Source: Bacillota bacterium
Lineage (GTDB): Bacteria; Bacillota; UBA4882; UBA8346
Direction of reading: 5' to 3'
NCBI GenBank assembly: GCA_023435565.1
Contig: JAEYRN010000032.1
Location: 1-29,548, forward strand
Length of the DNA stretch: 29,548 bases
In this document: in pieces, positions 15,086-22,697 of the stretch
How the letters are laid out: each line of letters begins with the position of its first letter
How positions within the stretch are numbered: the stretch's first letter is position 1
Program-made: the position numbers and the translations under genes
Notes under the pieces: model-generated
Databases searched by the model: none
What the model saw: the letters and a program-made list of their open reading frames with translations, nothing else
What the model was told of the DNA's origin: nothing

Positions 15086-15712
15086 TTACCGGGAATACAA
15101 CTCGACGATCAAATGTTCTTGAACAGGAATATCAATTTGTTCACGAATAGGCAAATTCTTTACTTTACCAGAATGTTTGTTGAGATCGACTTCCAGCCAT
15201 TCCGGAGCATTATGGCTCGCGGCGCTTTCTAAAACTTCTTTAATCTTTGGTGAATCCAGACTACCTTCTTTAATAGTAATCACATCACCCACTTTAATTA
15301 AAAACGAAGGAATATTAACTTTCTTATCGTTTACCTGGAAATGGCCATGTCTAACCAATTGCCTGGCTTCCTTCCGTGAAGCTGCAAAACCCAAACGATA
15401 AATTACATTATCTAGCCGGCTCTCTAGGATTTGAAGTAAATTTTCACCGGTAATCCCTTTTTTGCTTTCAGCCAATGTAAAATATCCGGAGAATTGTCGT
15501 TCCAAAATTCCATAAATTCGACGTAATTTCTGCTTTTCCCTTAATTGTAATCCGTATTCCGAAATTTTCTTTCGGTCCTGACCGTGTTGTCCAGGGGCAT
15601 AACTTCGCCGTCCCACACTACATTTATTAGTGTAACAGCGTTCCCCTTTTAAATAGAGTTTCTCACCTTCACGGCGACATAATCTACAAACAGCCTCAGT
15701 ATATCGTGCCAT
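15086..15712 (-). CDS. rpsD: 30S ribosomal protein S4 (zinc-binding form)
   Basis: Primary 16S rRNA-binding protein and translation-fidelity factor. The N-terminus carries Cys9, Cys12, Cys26 and Cys31 in a CX2C-X13-CX4C arrangement, the zinc-binding variant seen in Thermus; many other bacteria have lost these cysteines. The S4 RNA-binding domain follows (LESRLDNVIYRLGFAASRKEARQLVRHGHF region). 208 residues. ATG with GGAGGTG upstream. In many bacteria S4 regulates its own operon; the hairpin just downstream is a candidate site only by position. Confidence 0.98.
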   Translation of the reverse strand: MARYTEAVCRLCRREGEKLYLKGERCYTNKCSVGRRSYAPGQHGQDRKKISEYGLQLREKQKLRRIYGILERQFSGYFTLAESKKGITGENLLQILESRLDNVIYRLGFAASRKEARQLVRHGHFQVNDKKVNIPSFLIKVGDVITIKEGSLDSPKIKEVLESAASHNAPEWLEVDLNKHSGKVKNLPIREQIDIPVQEHLIVELYSR

Positions 15713-15734
15713 AGAGTCTCAAACACCTCCCAAT

Positions 15735-16139
15735 TTATACTCGACGACGTTTTGGCGGACGGCACCCGTTATGTGGAATAGGAGTGACATCCTTAATTAA
15801 ATTCACAAACAAACCTGCAGCTTGCAACGAACGAATCGCTGCTTCCCGTCCGGCTCCAGGCCCTTTTACATAAACTTCGACATTTTTCATACCATGGTCC
15901 ATAGCAACCTTGGCAGCTTGCTCGGCAGCCATTCCCGCCGCAAAAGGAGTGCTTTTTCGTGAGCCTTTAAAACCCATATTTCCAGCACTTGACCAAGCCA
16001 ACACATTTCCCGAAGTATCGGTAATGGTGACAACGGTATTGTTAAAAGTGGAATGAATGTGGGCCACTCCACTATCAATTTGTTTACGTTCCTTTTTGCG
16101 GGTCCGTACGCCTTTTTTTGCAGTAGCAGTCCTGGCCAT
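15735..16139 (-). CDS. rpsK: 30S ribosomal protein S11
   Basis: Platform protein of the small subunit near the mRNA exit. Shows GVAHIHSTFNNTVVTITD, ALAWSS-like AWSSAGNMGFKGSRKSTPFAAG, VEVYVKGPGAGREAAIRSL and the conserved C-terminal DVTPIPHNGCRPPKRRRV. 134 residues. GGAGGTAAAG lies before the ATG. 16 bases after rpsM. Confidence 0.98.
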   Translation of the reverse strand: MARTATAKKGVRTRKKERKQIDSGVAHIHSTFNNTVVTITDTSGNVLAWSSAGNMGFKGSRKSTPFAAGMAAEQAAKVAMDHGMKNVEVYVKGPGAGREAAIRSLQAAGLFVNLIKDVTPIPHNGCRPPKRRRV

Positions 16140-16155
16140 TTACTCTTTACCTCCT

Positions 16156-16527
16156 TTATTTCTTCCGTTTGGCCCCAACAGTACGTTTAGGCCCTTTCCG
16201 GGTTCGCGCATTTGTTTTGGTACGTTGGCCTCTAACCGGTAAACCACGTCGATGACGTAAGCCTCTGAAACTACCGATTTCAATCAAACGTTTGATATTC
16301 ATCGATTCTTCGCGACGCAAATCACCTTCTACTTTGTAGTCCCGATCGATAACTTCACGTAATTTAGTAATTTCTTCTTCGGTAAGGTCCCGGACTCGGG
16401 TATCTGGGTTAATTCCGGTTTTGGCCAGAACTTCGTTAGAAGTGGTACGCCCCAAGCCATAAATATATGTCAGAGCTATTTCAACTCTTTTTTCACGGGG
16501 TAAGTCCACACCTGCAATACGTGCCAT
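16156..16527 (-). CDS. rpsM: 30S ribosomal protein S13
   Basis: Head protein of the small subunit that contacts the P-site tRNA and bridges to L5. Begins MARIAGVDLPREKRVEIALTYI and ends with the basic tail RRGLPVRGQRTKTNARTRKGPKR, both diagnostic. 123 residues. GAGGAGG precedes the ATG. Confidence 0.98.
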   Translation of the reverse strand: MARIAGVDLPREKRVEIALTYIYGLGRTTSNEVLAKTGINPDTRVRDLTEEEITKLREVIDRDYKVEGDLRREESMNIKRLIEIGSFRGLRHRRGLPVRGQRTKTNARTRKGPKRTVGAKRKK

Positions 16528-16580
16528 CTCTATAACCTCCTCATTTACGTTTAAAGGGATTTAGTAGTAAATTGTTCTTT

Positions 16581-16611
16581 TTGTTATAATGGCCATCACC
16601 ATTATTAACAA
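16581..16611 (-). other. Inverted repeat in the rpmJ-rpsM spacer
   Basis: TTGTTATAATGG (16581-16592) and CCATTATTAACAA (16599-16611) are reverse complements apart from one bulged base, with a six-base loop. It falls in the 90-base gap between rpmJ and rpsM. No T run follows on the minus strand. It may stabilise or process the mRNA. The plus strand also reads TATAAT here, which is taken as chance. Confidence 0.5.
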
Positions 16612-16617
16612 GCCTAT

Positions 16618-16731
16618 TTACCCTTGTTTTTGCTTATGCTTAGGATTAGTACAAATTATCCGTAATGAACCTTTTCTTCTGATGATTTTACAATGTTCGC
16701 AAATGGGTTTAACGGAAGGTCTGACTTTCAT
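16618..16731 (-). CDS. rpmJ: 50S ribosomal protein L36 (zinc-ribbon form)
   Basis: Smallest large-subunit protein, 37 residues. It reads MKVRPSVKPICEHCKIIRRK and continues through ICTNPKHKQKQG; the CX2C pair with a later Cys and His is the zinc ribbon of the C+ form. AAGGAGG stands at good spacing before the ATG, and the stop is TAA at 16618. Its place between infA and rpsM is the conserved one. Confidence 0.98.
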   Translation of the reverse strand: MKVRPSVKPICEHCKIIRRKGSLRIICTNPKHKQKQG

Positions 16732-16808
16732 GTAAAATCCTCCTTATTATGCCAACTTTATTAATTTCTATCTTAAACACAAGAGCAGGGTTGCGCGGAT
16801 ATACCAAA

Positions 16809-17027
16809 TTATTTGTAGCGGTAAATAATCCGGCCTCTGGTCAAATCATATGGCGATAACTCTACGGTTACCCGATCACCGGATAAAATCTTAATAAAGT
16901 TCATCCTCATTTTACCAGAGATATGAGCTAAAACACGATGCCCGTTTTCCAACTCTACTCTAAACATTGCATTAGGTAATGGCTCAATAACGGTCCCCTC
17001 AACTTCAATTACATCCTGTTTAGCCAT
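16809..17027 (-). CDS. infA: Translation initiation factor IF-1
   Basis: OB-fold factor that occupies the ribosomal A site during initiation. 72 residues: AKQDVIEVEGTVIEPLPNAMFRV, then GHRVLAHISGKMRMNFIKILSGDRVTVELSPYDLTRGRI, all canonical. The frame is open up to an ATG at 17048, but that ATG is followed by the AGGAGGGGGG ribosome binding site itself, so the ATG at 17027 is the true start. It overlaps the end of the KOW gene by eight bases. Confidence 0.98.
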   Translation of the reverse strand: MAKQDVIEVEGTVIEPLPNAMFRVELENGHRVLAHISGKMRMNFIKILSGDRVTVELSPYDLTRGRIIYRYK

Positions 17028-17328
17028 GAAACCGGCCCCCCTCCTCATGTTGATTTCTCAAACGTTCAATCGCTGATATTACCTGTGAATTATTCAATGA
17101 TTCGCCTCTTGAAACACTTTCTTCAAAATTTTTATCAACACACATCGTAATTTTGACATGTTTGATATTCTTCTTTTTAGGCTTTGAAAACGGGTATTTA
17201 ATCCCATCAACCAAAGATAGATATTTATCTCCGATTAGACCAGCAATAAGATATAACTGATGAGAATCTCTACCTTGAATAGACTCTACCATTTGGCCAT
17301 AACGCAAGCCTTCAACTGTTTTAATCAT
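17020..17328 (-). CDS. KOW/L14e-like RNA-binding protein
   Basis: Protein of 102 residues. Its first half resembles the KOW/L14e-type RNA-binding fold: YGQMVESIQGRDSHQLYLIAGLIGDKYLSLVDGIKYPFSKPKKKNIKHVKIT. A charged helical tail follows (SQVISAIERLRNQHEEGG). A homologue often sits between map and infA in Bacillota and is annotated only as an RNA-binding or L14e-like protein; its partner RNA is not known to me. The ATG overlaps the map stop as ATGA and its end overlaps infA, so it is translated as part of the chain. Confidence 0.88.
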   Translation of the reverse strand: MIKTVEGLRYGQMVESIQGRDSHQLYLIAGLIGDKYLSLVDGIKYPFSKPKKKNIKHVKITMCVDKNFEESVSRGESLNNSQVISAIERLRNQHEEGGRFHG

Positions 17329-18098
17329 CTTTTCGGAAGAAGCTCCGGTTTATAAAGTGTTAATATATCCGGCTCCCCATCGTTTACTGCAATGGTATGT
17401 TCGAAATGGGCTGAAAATTTCCGATCAATGGTCCGAACTGTCCAATTATCGATAGAATCCACCTCTACCTCATAATCGCCCTGATTGACCATGGGTTCAA
17501 TTGCTAACGTCATCCCGGGCTTTAGTCTGGGATTAAAATCATTCCCTACAAAATTAGGAATTTGAGGCGATTCATGCATTTTCCGGCCGATACCATGCCC
17601 TACGAAATCTCTGACTACTGAGAACCCATTATTTTCGACATGTTCCTGAATGGCCCCTGAAATATCATAAAGTCTATTACCGCTTCTTGCCTTGTTAATC
17701 CCTTTGAAAAGAGCGTCTTTGGTAACTTGAAGTAACTTCTCCACTTCCACGGAAATTTCACCGACTGGAACGGTAATTGCCGAATCAGCATAAAAATCTT
17801 GGTAGATAACTCCAAAGTCAAGGCCAATTATATCTCCAGATTTTAAACTACGACTTCCCGGAATCCCATGGACCACTTCTTCATTAACCGAAGCACAAAG
17901 AGAAGCTGGAAATCCATTATATCCTTTAAAAGCAGGTATTGCTCCAAAACTATTAGTCAATTCTTCTGCTTTTTGGTCAAGTTGGTATAAATGGATTCCC
18001 GGACGAACCATACTTCTCAATTCCTCGAGTACTGCGGCCACGATACTTCCTGCAACCCTCATGATCGCAATTTCTGAAGAGGATTTGAGAATTACCAT
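17325..18098 (-). CDS. map: Methionine aminopeptidase, type I
   Basis: Removes the initiator Met from nascent proteins. The five metal ligands are in family context: Asp in GLDFG, Asp in YADSA, His in GHGIG, Glu in AIEPM and Glu in HFEHT. About 257 residues. The frame runs further upstream into adk, but the ATG at 18098 is chosen: AAGGTAGG lies before it and the product starts at the usual MVILKSSSEIAIMR. One base separates it from the adk stop. Confidence 0.97.
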   Translation of the reverse strand: MVILKSSSEIAIMRVAGSIVAAVLEELRSMVRPGIHLYQLDQKAEELTNSFGAIPAFKGYNGFPASLCASVNEEVVHGIPGSRSLKSGDIIGLDFGVIYQDFYADSAITVPVGEISVEVEKLLQVTKDALFKGINKARSGNRLYDISGAIQEHVENNGFSVVRDFVGHGIGRKMHESPQIPNFVGNDFNPRLKPGMTLAIEPMVNQGDYEVEVDSIDNWTVRTIDRKFSAHFEHTIAVNDGEPDILTLYKPELLPKR

Positions 18099-18099
18099 C

Positions 18100-18750
18100 T
18101 TATTGCCTACCTTCCAAAGCTTCACATATTTTCTGAAACAAAATCGTGATCGGCTCTTGACCATCAAAACTATCCAACAAATTTTTCTCTCGATAATAGT
18201 TAATCAACGGCTCGGTTTGACTTTGATAAACCTGAAGACGTTTTTTAACTGTCTCCGGTAAATCGTCATTCCGTTGATAAATCTCACCACCGCAATGATC
18301 ACATACTCCGGGCGACTTCTCACGCTTATTCTGAATGTGATATACGGCGCCGCAATTCCGGCATACCCTTCTGCCAGTAATTCTAATCATGAGTATTTCA
18401 AAATCTACTTCGATATTAATAACCGCGGTAATTTTCCGATTTTGACTATTTAAAAATCCTTCAAGCGAATCTGCTTGAGGAATGGTCCGCGGAAATCCGT
18501 CAAGCAAAAACCCATTTATACAATCGTTTTGTTTTAACCGTTCTTCAACGATTCCAACAACAATTTCATCCGGTACCAATTGCCCGCTGTCTAAAAAACT
18601 TTTTGCTTTGACTCCGAGTGGAGTACCTTCTTTAATAGCGGCGCGAAAAATATCACCGGTTGAAATATGTGGAATATTGTACCGTTCAATTATCAATTCA
18701 GCCTGAGTACCCTTACCGGCGCCCGGAGGGCCTAGAAGAATCAGATTCAT
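18100..18750 (-). CDS. adk: Adenylate kinase (zinc-lid type)
   Basis: Interconverts ATP + AMP and 2 ADP. P-loop GPPGAGKGT at residues 7-15, DGFPRT in the core, RITGRR before the lid. The long lid contains two Cys pairs (CRNC and CDHC), the structural zinc site common in Gram-positive bacteria. 216 residues. GGAGG stands seven bases before the ATG at 18750; the TTG three bases earlier is less likely. Placed after secY by 12 bases, the typical order. Confidence 0.98.
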   Translation of the reverse strand: MNLILLGPPGAGKGTQAELIIERYNIPHISTGDIFRAAIKEGTPLGVKAKSFLDSGQLVPDEIVVGIVEERLKQNDCINGFLLDGFPRTIPQADSLEGFLNSQNRKITAVINIEVDFEILMIRITGRRVCRNCGAVYHIQNKREKSPGVCDHCGGEIYQRNDDLPETVKKRLQVYQSQTEPLINYYREKNLLDSFDGQEPITILFQKICEALEGRQ

Positions 18751-18762
18751 CAATTGCCCTCC

Positions 18763-20040
18763 TTATTTAAGAAATCCTTCATACTGTCTCATTAGAAGCT
18801 GGGCTTCGATTTGTTTCATAATGTCAATTGCAACTCCAACTGCAATTAACAGCCCTGTACCGCCAAATTGAATCTGCATACCCCTAAACCCGGGAATGAA
18901 ATCGATTAAATATGGAAGTAAGGAAACTACGGTCAAAAAGAGCGCTCCAGCTAAAGTAATCCTGGTTAATACCCTGTCTAAATATTCGGCGGTAGGTTTT
19001 CCCGGTCTAATTCCGGGTATAAAACCGCCATATTTTTTCATGTTATTGGATACTTCCAATGGATTAAAAGTTACAGCCGTATAAAAATAAGTGAACACAA
19101 AAATTAATACGGCATATAAAAACAAATATAATCCTCGTCCCGGATAAAAAACGGACAAAAACTTATATAACCAATGGGTATGCGGTAACCATTGCCCAAG
19201 AGTCGGTGGAAAAGCTAATAAAGACGATGCAAAAATTATCGGAATAACACCGGCTTGATTAACCTTCATCGGCAAAAATGTGGAACCGCCTCCGTACATT
19301 TTACGCCCAACTACTCTTTTGGCATATTGAACCGGAATTTTACGTTCACCTTGGGTAACGAATACTACCCCCGCAATAATTGCGATCCCTAAAATTAAGA
19401 AAGCGATTATACTGATAAAGGAAGTACCCACACCTTTAGAACCCACCGTGCTTAAGGTAGCTATTCCGCTAGGTATGAGTTGAGCGACAATACCCCCAAA
19501 GATTAACATCGAAATCCCGTTACCGATACCTCGTTCGGAAATGACTTCCCCTAACCACATTAAAAAAACAGAACCAGCAGTTAAAGTAGACACTATTAAT
19601 ACAAAATCCCAAGTTGTCGGATTCTGTAAAGCCCCTCTTAAACTTAAGGCCATTGCCGAACCTTGAATAAGCGCCAATATTACTGTACCATACCGGGTAT
19701 ATTGTGAAATAATTTTGCGACCTTCAGCGCCCTCTTTGGCTAAAGCTTCCAGTTTAGGAATTACCATGGTCAAGAGATTCATGATAATCGACGCTGTGAT
19801 ATAAGGATTAACACTCATCGCAAAAACTGACATTTTCCGGAGAGCTCCTCCGGCCATTAAATCAAGCAATCCAAAGAGATTATTATCGCCGCCAAAAATA
19901 TTGGCCAGACCTTCAGGATCCCACGGGCCCGGAACCGGTATATGGGTCCCTAATCTGAAAATTCCTAATAAGGCAAGGGTCCAAAGCATTTTCTTCCTTA
20001 AATCAGGAAGTTTAAAAGCGGTTTTAATCGCTTCCAGCAA
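18763..20040 (-). CDS. secY: Protein translocase channel subunit SecY
   Basis: Pore-forming subunit of the Sec translocon, with ten predicted membrane helices over 425 residues. Recognised by LGIFRLGTHIPVPG near the N-terminus, the plug-region DLMAGGALRKMSVFAMSVNPYI, GERKIPVQYAKRVVGRKMYGG in the ribosome-binding loop and NPLEVSNNMKKYGGFIPGIRPGK. The start is TTG, directly after the rplO stop (TAATTG), with GGAGGTGA inside the end of rplO; translation is therefore coupled. Confidence 0.98.
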   Translation of the reverse strand: MLEAIKTAFKLPDLRKKMLWTLALLGIFRLGTHIPVPGPWDPEGLANIFGGDNNLFGLLDLMAGGALRKMSVFAMSVNPYITASIIMNLLTMVIPKLEALAKEGAEGRKIISQYTRYGTVILALIQGSAMALSLRGALQNPTTWDFVLIVSTLTAGSVFLMWLGEVISERGIGNGISMLIFGGIVAQLIPSGIATLSTVGSKGVGTSFISIIAFLILGIAIIAGVVFVTQGERKIPVQYAKRVVGRKMYGGGSTFLPMKVNQAGVIPIIFASSLLAFPPTLGQWLPHTHWLYKFLSVFYPGRGLYLFLYAVLIFVFTYFYTAVTFNPLEVSNNMKKYGGFIPGIRPGKPTAEYLDRVLTRITLAGALFLTVVSLLPYLIDFIPGFRGMQIQFGGTGLLIAVGVAIDIMKQIEAQLLMRQYEGFLK

Positions 20041-20481
20041 TTAAATCACCTCCGCTTTACCGCCGGCTTTTTCAATCTTTGCAATTGCCGATTTACTAAA
20101 TCCATTACTTTTGACGGTCAATTTTTTAGTGATTTTACCATTACCTAAAATCTTGACTCCATCCGCTATCTTTTTAATAATGCCCTTTTCCAGTAAAACC
20201 TCTGGAGTTACTTCAGTTCCATTATCGAAAAGATTTAGTTTTTCCAAATTAACCTCTACCAATTCACGTCTAAACTTGTTATTAAAACCGCGTTTTGGTA
20301 GTCTGCGTTGGAGCGGAGTTTGACCCCCTTCAAAAGCAGGTCCTTTGCCTCCACCTGATCGGGCCTTTTGACCTTTATGCCCTTTAGTGGAGGTTTTCCC
20401 CATTCCGGAGCCTATTCCCCGGCCAACACGCTTCGGAGCTTTTTTTGCTCCCTCAGCTGGTTGCAATTCATATAATTTCAT
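20041..20481 (-). CDS. rplO: 50S ribosomal protein L15
   Basis: Late-assembling large-subunit protein. MKLYELQPAEGAKKAPKRVGRG, GMGKTSTKGHKGQKARSGGG and FEGGQTPLQRRLPKRGF are diagnostic. 146 residues, ATG preceded by GGGGGT. Its last codons supply the ribosome binding site of secY. Confidence 0.98.
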   Translation of the reverse strand: MKLYELQPAEGAKKAPKRVGRGIGSGMGKTSTKGHKGQKARSGGGKGPAFEGGQTPLQRRLPKRGFNNKFRRELVEVNLEKLNLFDNGTEVTPEVLLEKGIIKKIADGVKILGNGKITKKLTVKSNGFSKSAIAKIEKAGGKAEVI

Positions 20482-20494
20482 CAGAGGATACCCC

Positions 20495-20695
20495 CTACGC
20501 CTCTTTTACTTCTACTAAATGTTCAACAGATTTAATCATACCACGGATTGCTGCATTATCAGGTTTCTCAATGGTTTGATTCAATCTTTTAAACCCTAAA
20601 GCCTTAATGGTCTCTTTTTGTACTTGAGTACGACCAATCGCACTATGTTTTAATGTGATTTGAATCATTTTGCCGTCACTTTTTTTTCTTGCCAT
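20495..20695 (-). CDS. rpmD: 50S ribosomal protein L30
   Basis: Small large-subunit protein, 66 residues, slightly longer than the usual 60 because of a basic N-terminal extension (ARKKSDGK) before the core MIQITLKHSAIGRTQVQKETIKALG. GGAGGGG precedes the ATG. The internal ATG at residue 10 has no comparable ribosome binding site. Confidence 0.97.
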   Translation of the reverse strand: MARKKSDGKMIQITLKHSAIGRTQVQKETIKALGFKRLNQTIEKPDNAAIRGMIKSVEHLVEVKEA

Positions 20696-20707
20696 TAAAC
20701 TCCCCTC

Positions 20708-21208
20708 CTAACCGAGGATCTCTTCTACAGCCTTACCGCGGGTCGCAGCCACTTGTTCGGCCCTCTTAAGACCTTTTAATCCGGTAATCGTGGCATTAAC
20801 CACATTAATCGCATTTGAAGAACCAAGTGATTTGGTAAGAATATCTCTAATTCCGGCGGATTCTAAAACCGCGCGAACCGGTCCTCCCGCAATAACACCA
20901 GTACCAGGCGCAGCGGGCTTCAAAAGAACTTTACCGGCTCCAAAATTACCTTCAATTTGGTGTGGGATTGTAGTACCTTTTACAGGAACTTCAATTAAAT
21001 TCTTTTTAGCGTCTTCAATCCCTTTACGAATAGCTTCCGGTACTTCAGCGGCTTTACCAAGACCGGTTCCAACATGGCCTTTACCATCGCCGACAACTAC
21101 CAAAGCGCTAAAACTGAATCTTCTACCACCTTTAACAACTTTGGCAACCCGGTTGATATGAACAACCCTTTCGGTTAATTCCAGTTGTGTAGGGTCGATG
21201 CGTTTCAT
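20708..21208 (-). CDS. rpsE: 30S ribosomal protein S5
   Basis: Small-subunit protein at the mRNA entry, involved in decoding accuracy. Contains RVAKVVKGGRRFSFSALVVVGDGKGHVG in the double-stranded-RNA-binding-like domain and KPAAPGTGVIAGGPVRAVLESAGI in the second. 166 residues. GGGGTGA lies before the ATG. Confidence 0.98.
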   Translation of the reverse strand: MKRIDPTQLELTERVVHINRVAKVVKGGRRFSFSALVVVGDGKGHVGTGLGKAAEVPEAIRKGIEDAKKNLIEVPVKGTTIPHQIEGNFGAGKVLLKPAAPGTGVIAGGPVRAVLESAGIRDILTKSLGSSNAINVVNATITGLKGLKRAEQVAATRGKAVEEILG

Positions 21209-21225
21209 ATAAATTCACCCCTTGC

Positions 21226-21597
21226 CTAAAATTCCAGGCCGCTTTCTCTGGCGGCTTCCGCCAAGGCTTTAACCCGGCCATGATAAATTTGACCACCCCG
21301 GTCAAAGACAACCTGTTTGATACCTTTTGCCATGGCTTTTTGGGCAATCGCAGAACCTACGGCCTTGGCCGCCTCAATGTTCCCACATTTACCCTTTAAC
21401 TTACTTCTTAATTCCGGTTCAACTGTTGAAACCGTCATTACTGTAGCACCAATTGAATCATCAATTAATTGAGCATATATATGGTGTAAACTACGGAACA
21501 CACTTAACCTGGGTCGTTCAGCAGTTCCGGAAATCTTTTTACGCAAACGCACGTGACGTCTTACTCTAGCGGCACGGCGATCGGGTTTATGGAACAC
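21226..21597 (-). CDS. rplR: 50S ribosomal protein L18
   Basis: 5S rRNA-binding protein. RRHVRLRKKISGTAERPRLSVFRS and VFDRGGQIYHGRVKALAEAARESGLEF are typical. The frame opens at a GTG (21606) that overlaps the AAGGAG sequence itself, so the GTG at 21597, eight bases after AAGGAG, is preferred and gives 123 residues starting FHKPDRRAARVRR. Confidence 0.97.
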   Translation of the reverse strand: MFHKPDRRAARVRRHVRLRKKISGTAERPRLSVFRSLHHIYAQLIDDSIGATVMTVSTVEPELRSKLKGKCGNIEAAKAVGSAIAQKAMAKGIKQVVFDRGGQIYHGRVKALAEAARESGLEF

Positions 21598-21620
21598 GTC
21601 ATTCACTCCTTTCCCGAATC

Positions 21621-22169
21621 TTATTTCTTCCCGGCTTTACCGGCTTTACCGGCTTTTCTCCGGATTACTTCGGACTCATATTTGATGCCTTTGCCCTTAT
21701 AAGGCTCAGGTTCCCGTACGGCTCTTATTTCAGCCGCCATTTGACCAACAGCTTGTTTGTCAATTCCCTTAACCAATATTTTATTGGGAGCGGGAACATC
21801 AAACTCAATACCTGGTAACGGTTGAATTTCTACCGGATGTGAATATCCAATTGTCAAAACCAAGTTTTTACCTTGTTTCGCGGCACGGTAACCTACACCA
21901 TTAATATCTAATCCCTTTGTATAACCATTAGTTACACCATTTATCATATTGGAAACCAAAGTACGAGTCAATCCGTGTAACGAACGATGTTTCTTTTCGT
22001 CAGTCGGTCGTTCAACTTTGATTGTTCCATTATCTTGAGATACCTTTATCTCGGGATGCACAACTTGTTGTAGCTCACCTTTAGGGCCTTTAACCTTAAC
22101 AGTATTTCCCAAAATATCTACTTGTACTCCCTGGGGTATAATAATAGGTTTTCGTCCAATACGAGACAT
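21621..22169 (-). CDS. rplF: 50S ribosomal protein L6
   Basis: Large-subunit protein near the factor-binding centre. Begins MSRIGRKPIIIPQGVQVDI and has VKGPKGEL and the signature EPYKGKGIKYESEVIRRKAGK. ATG at 22169 chosen over the upstream GTG because GGGGGTG is then correctly spaced; 182 residues. The C-terminus is KAGKAGKAGKK, encoded by three 9-base tandem units (21631-21657). Confidence 0.98.
   Translation of the reverse strand: MSRIGRKPIIIPQGVQVDILGNTVKVKGPKGELQQVVHPEIKVSQDNGTIKVERPTDEKKHRSLHGLTRTLVSNMINGVTNGYTKGLDINGVGYRAAKQGKNLVLTIGYSHPVEIQPLPGIEFDVPAPNKILVKGIDKQAVGQMAAEIRAVREPEPYKGKGIKYESEVIRRKAGKAGKAGKK
21631..21657. repeat. Three 9-bp tandem units at the 3' end of rplF
   Basis: CCGGCTTTA, CCGGCTTTA and CCGGCTTTT follow each other without gaps and encode the repeated Lys-Ala-Gly tail of L6. 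The number of units could vary between strains by slippage. Confidence 0.85.
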
Positions 22170-22193
22170 CAATAACACCCCCGATCTTTTCAG

Positions 22194-22226
22194 TTGTCAG
22201 TTAACAGTGTCACTGTTTATTGATAA
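22194..22226 (-). repeat. Inverted repeat with 7-bp periodicity between rpsH and rplF
   Basis: Two 16-base arms, TTGTCAGTTAACAGTG (22194-22209) and CACTGTTTATTGATAA (22211-22226), around a single base. Thirteen of 16 positions are Watson-Crick pairs; two of the three mismatches are wobble pairs on one strand. CAG recurs every seven bases in the left arm (22191, 22198, 22205). This resembles the CAG-anchored heptads at 8369-8431. It occupies most of the 62-base gap between rpsH and rplF. Confidence 0.65.
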
Positions 22227-22231
22227 TTATT

Positions 22232-22627
22232 TTACCATAAATAACAGATAACTTCACCGCCGACCCCTTCGGTCCGGGCCTTTCGGTCAGTCATGATTCC
22301 CTTGGAAGTAGATAATACGGCAATTCCTAAACCGCCTAAAACCTTAGGAATCTCATCCTTTTGAGCATAAACCCTTAAACCGGGTTTACTAATTCTTTTT
22401 AGTCCTGATATTGCATTTTCTTTCCCGACATATTTTAAATGAACTCGAATTGTTCCTTGTTTACCGTTATCAACAAACTCTTGGTCAAGAATATAGCCCT
22501 CTTCTTTAAAAATCTTTGCTAATTCTTGTTTGACCTTTGAAAAAGGGATTTCAACGGTTTTATCTCTAGCGGTAGTCGCATTACGAATCCGAGTTAACAT
22601 ATCGGCAATTGGGTCAGTCATAACCAT
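22232..22627 (-). CDS. rpsH: 30S ribosomal protein S8
   Basis: Core 16S rRNA-binding protein. TDPIADMLTRIRNA at the start and VLGGLGIAVLSTSKGIMTDRKAR near the end are diagnostic; it closes with GGEVICYLW. 131 residues. AGGAGG stands ten bases before the ATG at 22627; a second in-frame ATG follows two codons later. Confidence 0.98.
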   Translation of the reverse strand: MVMTDPIADMLTRIRNATTARDKTVEIPFSKVKQELAKIFKEEGYILDQEFVDNGKQGTIRVHLKYVGKENAISGLKRISKPGLRVYAQKDEIPKVLGGLGIAVLSTSKGIMTDRKARTEGVGGEVICYLW

Positions 22628-22641
22628 CTAAAGAAACCCTC

Positions 22642-22684
22642 CTTTCATAAACGAAAGACTCAGCACCACAACATAAAGCTGAGT
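22642..22684 (-). other. Two adjacent hairpins in the rpsZ-rpsH spacer
   Basis: ACTCAGC (22658-22664) pairs exactly with GCTGAGT (22678-22684) over a 13-base loop, and next to it CTTTC (22642-22646) pairs with GAAAG (22653-22657) over six bases. They lie in the leader of rpsH and end near its ribosome binding site. A regulatory role, for example binding of S8, is only a guess from position. Confidence 0.5.
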
Positions 22685-22697
22685 AAACTAATAATAA

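Noticed and set aside
16581..16590. TATAAT on the plus strand between rpmJ and rpsM as an antisense promoter
   Set aside because: It is part of an inverted repeat and lacks a -35 partner.
20790..21161. Plus-strand reading frame of 123 codons opposite rpsE
   Set aside because: Mirror of a conserved ribosomal gene; its composition follows the codon pattern of the opposite strand.
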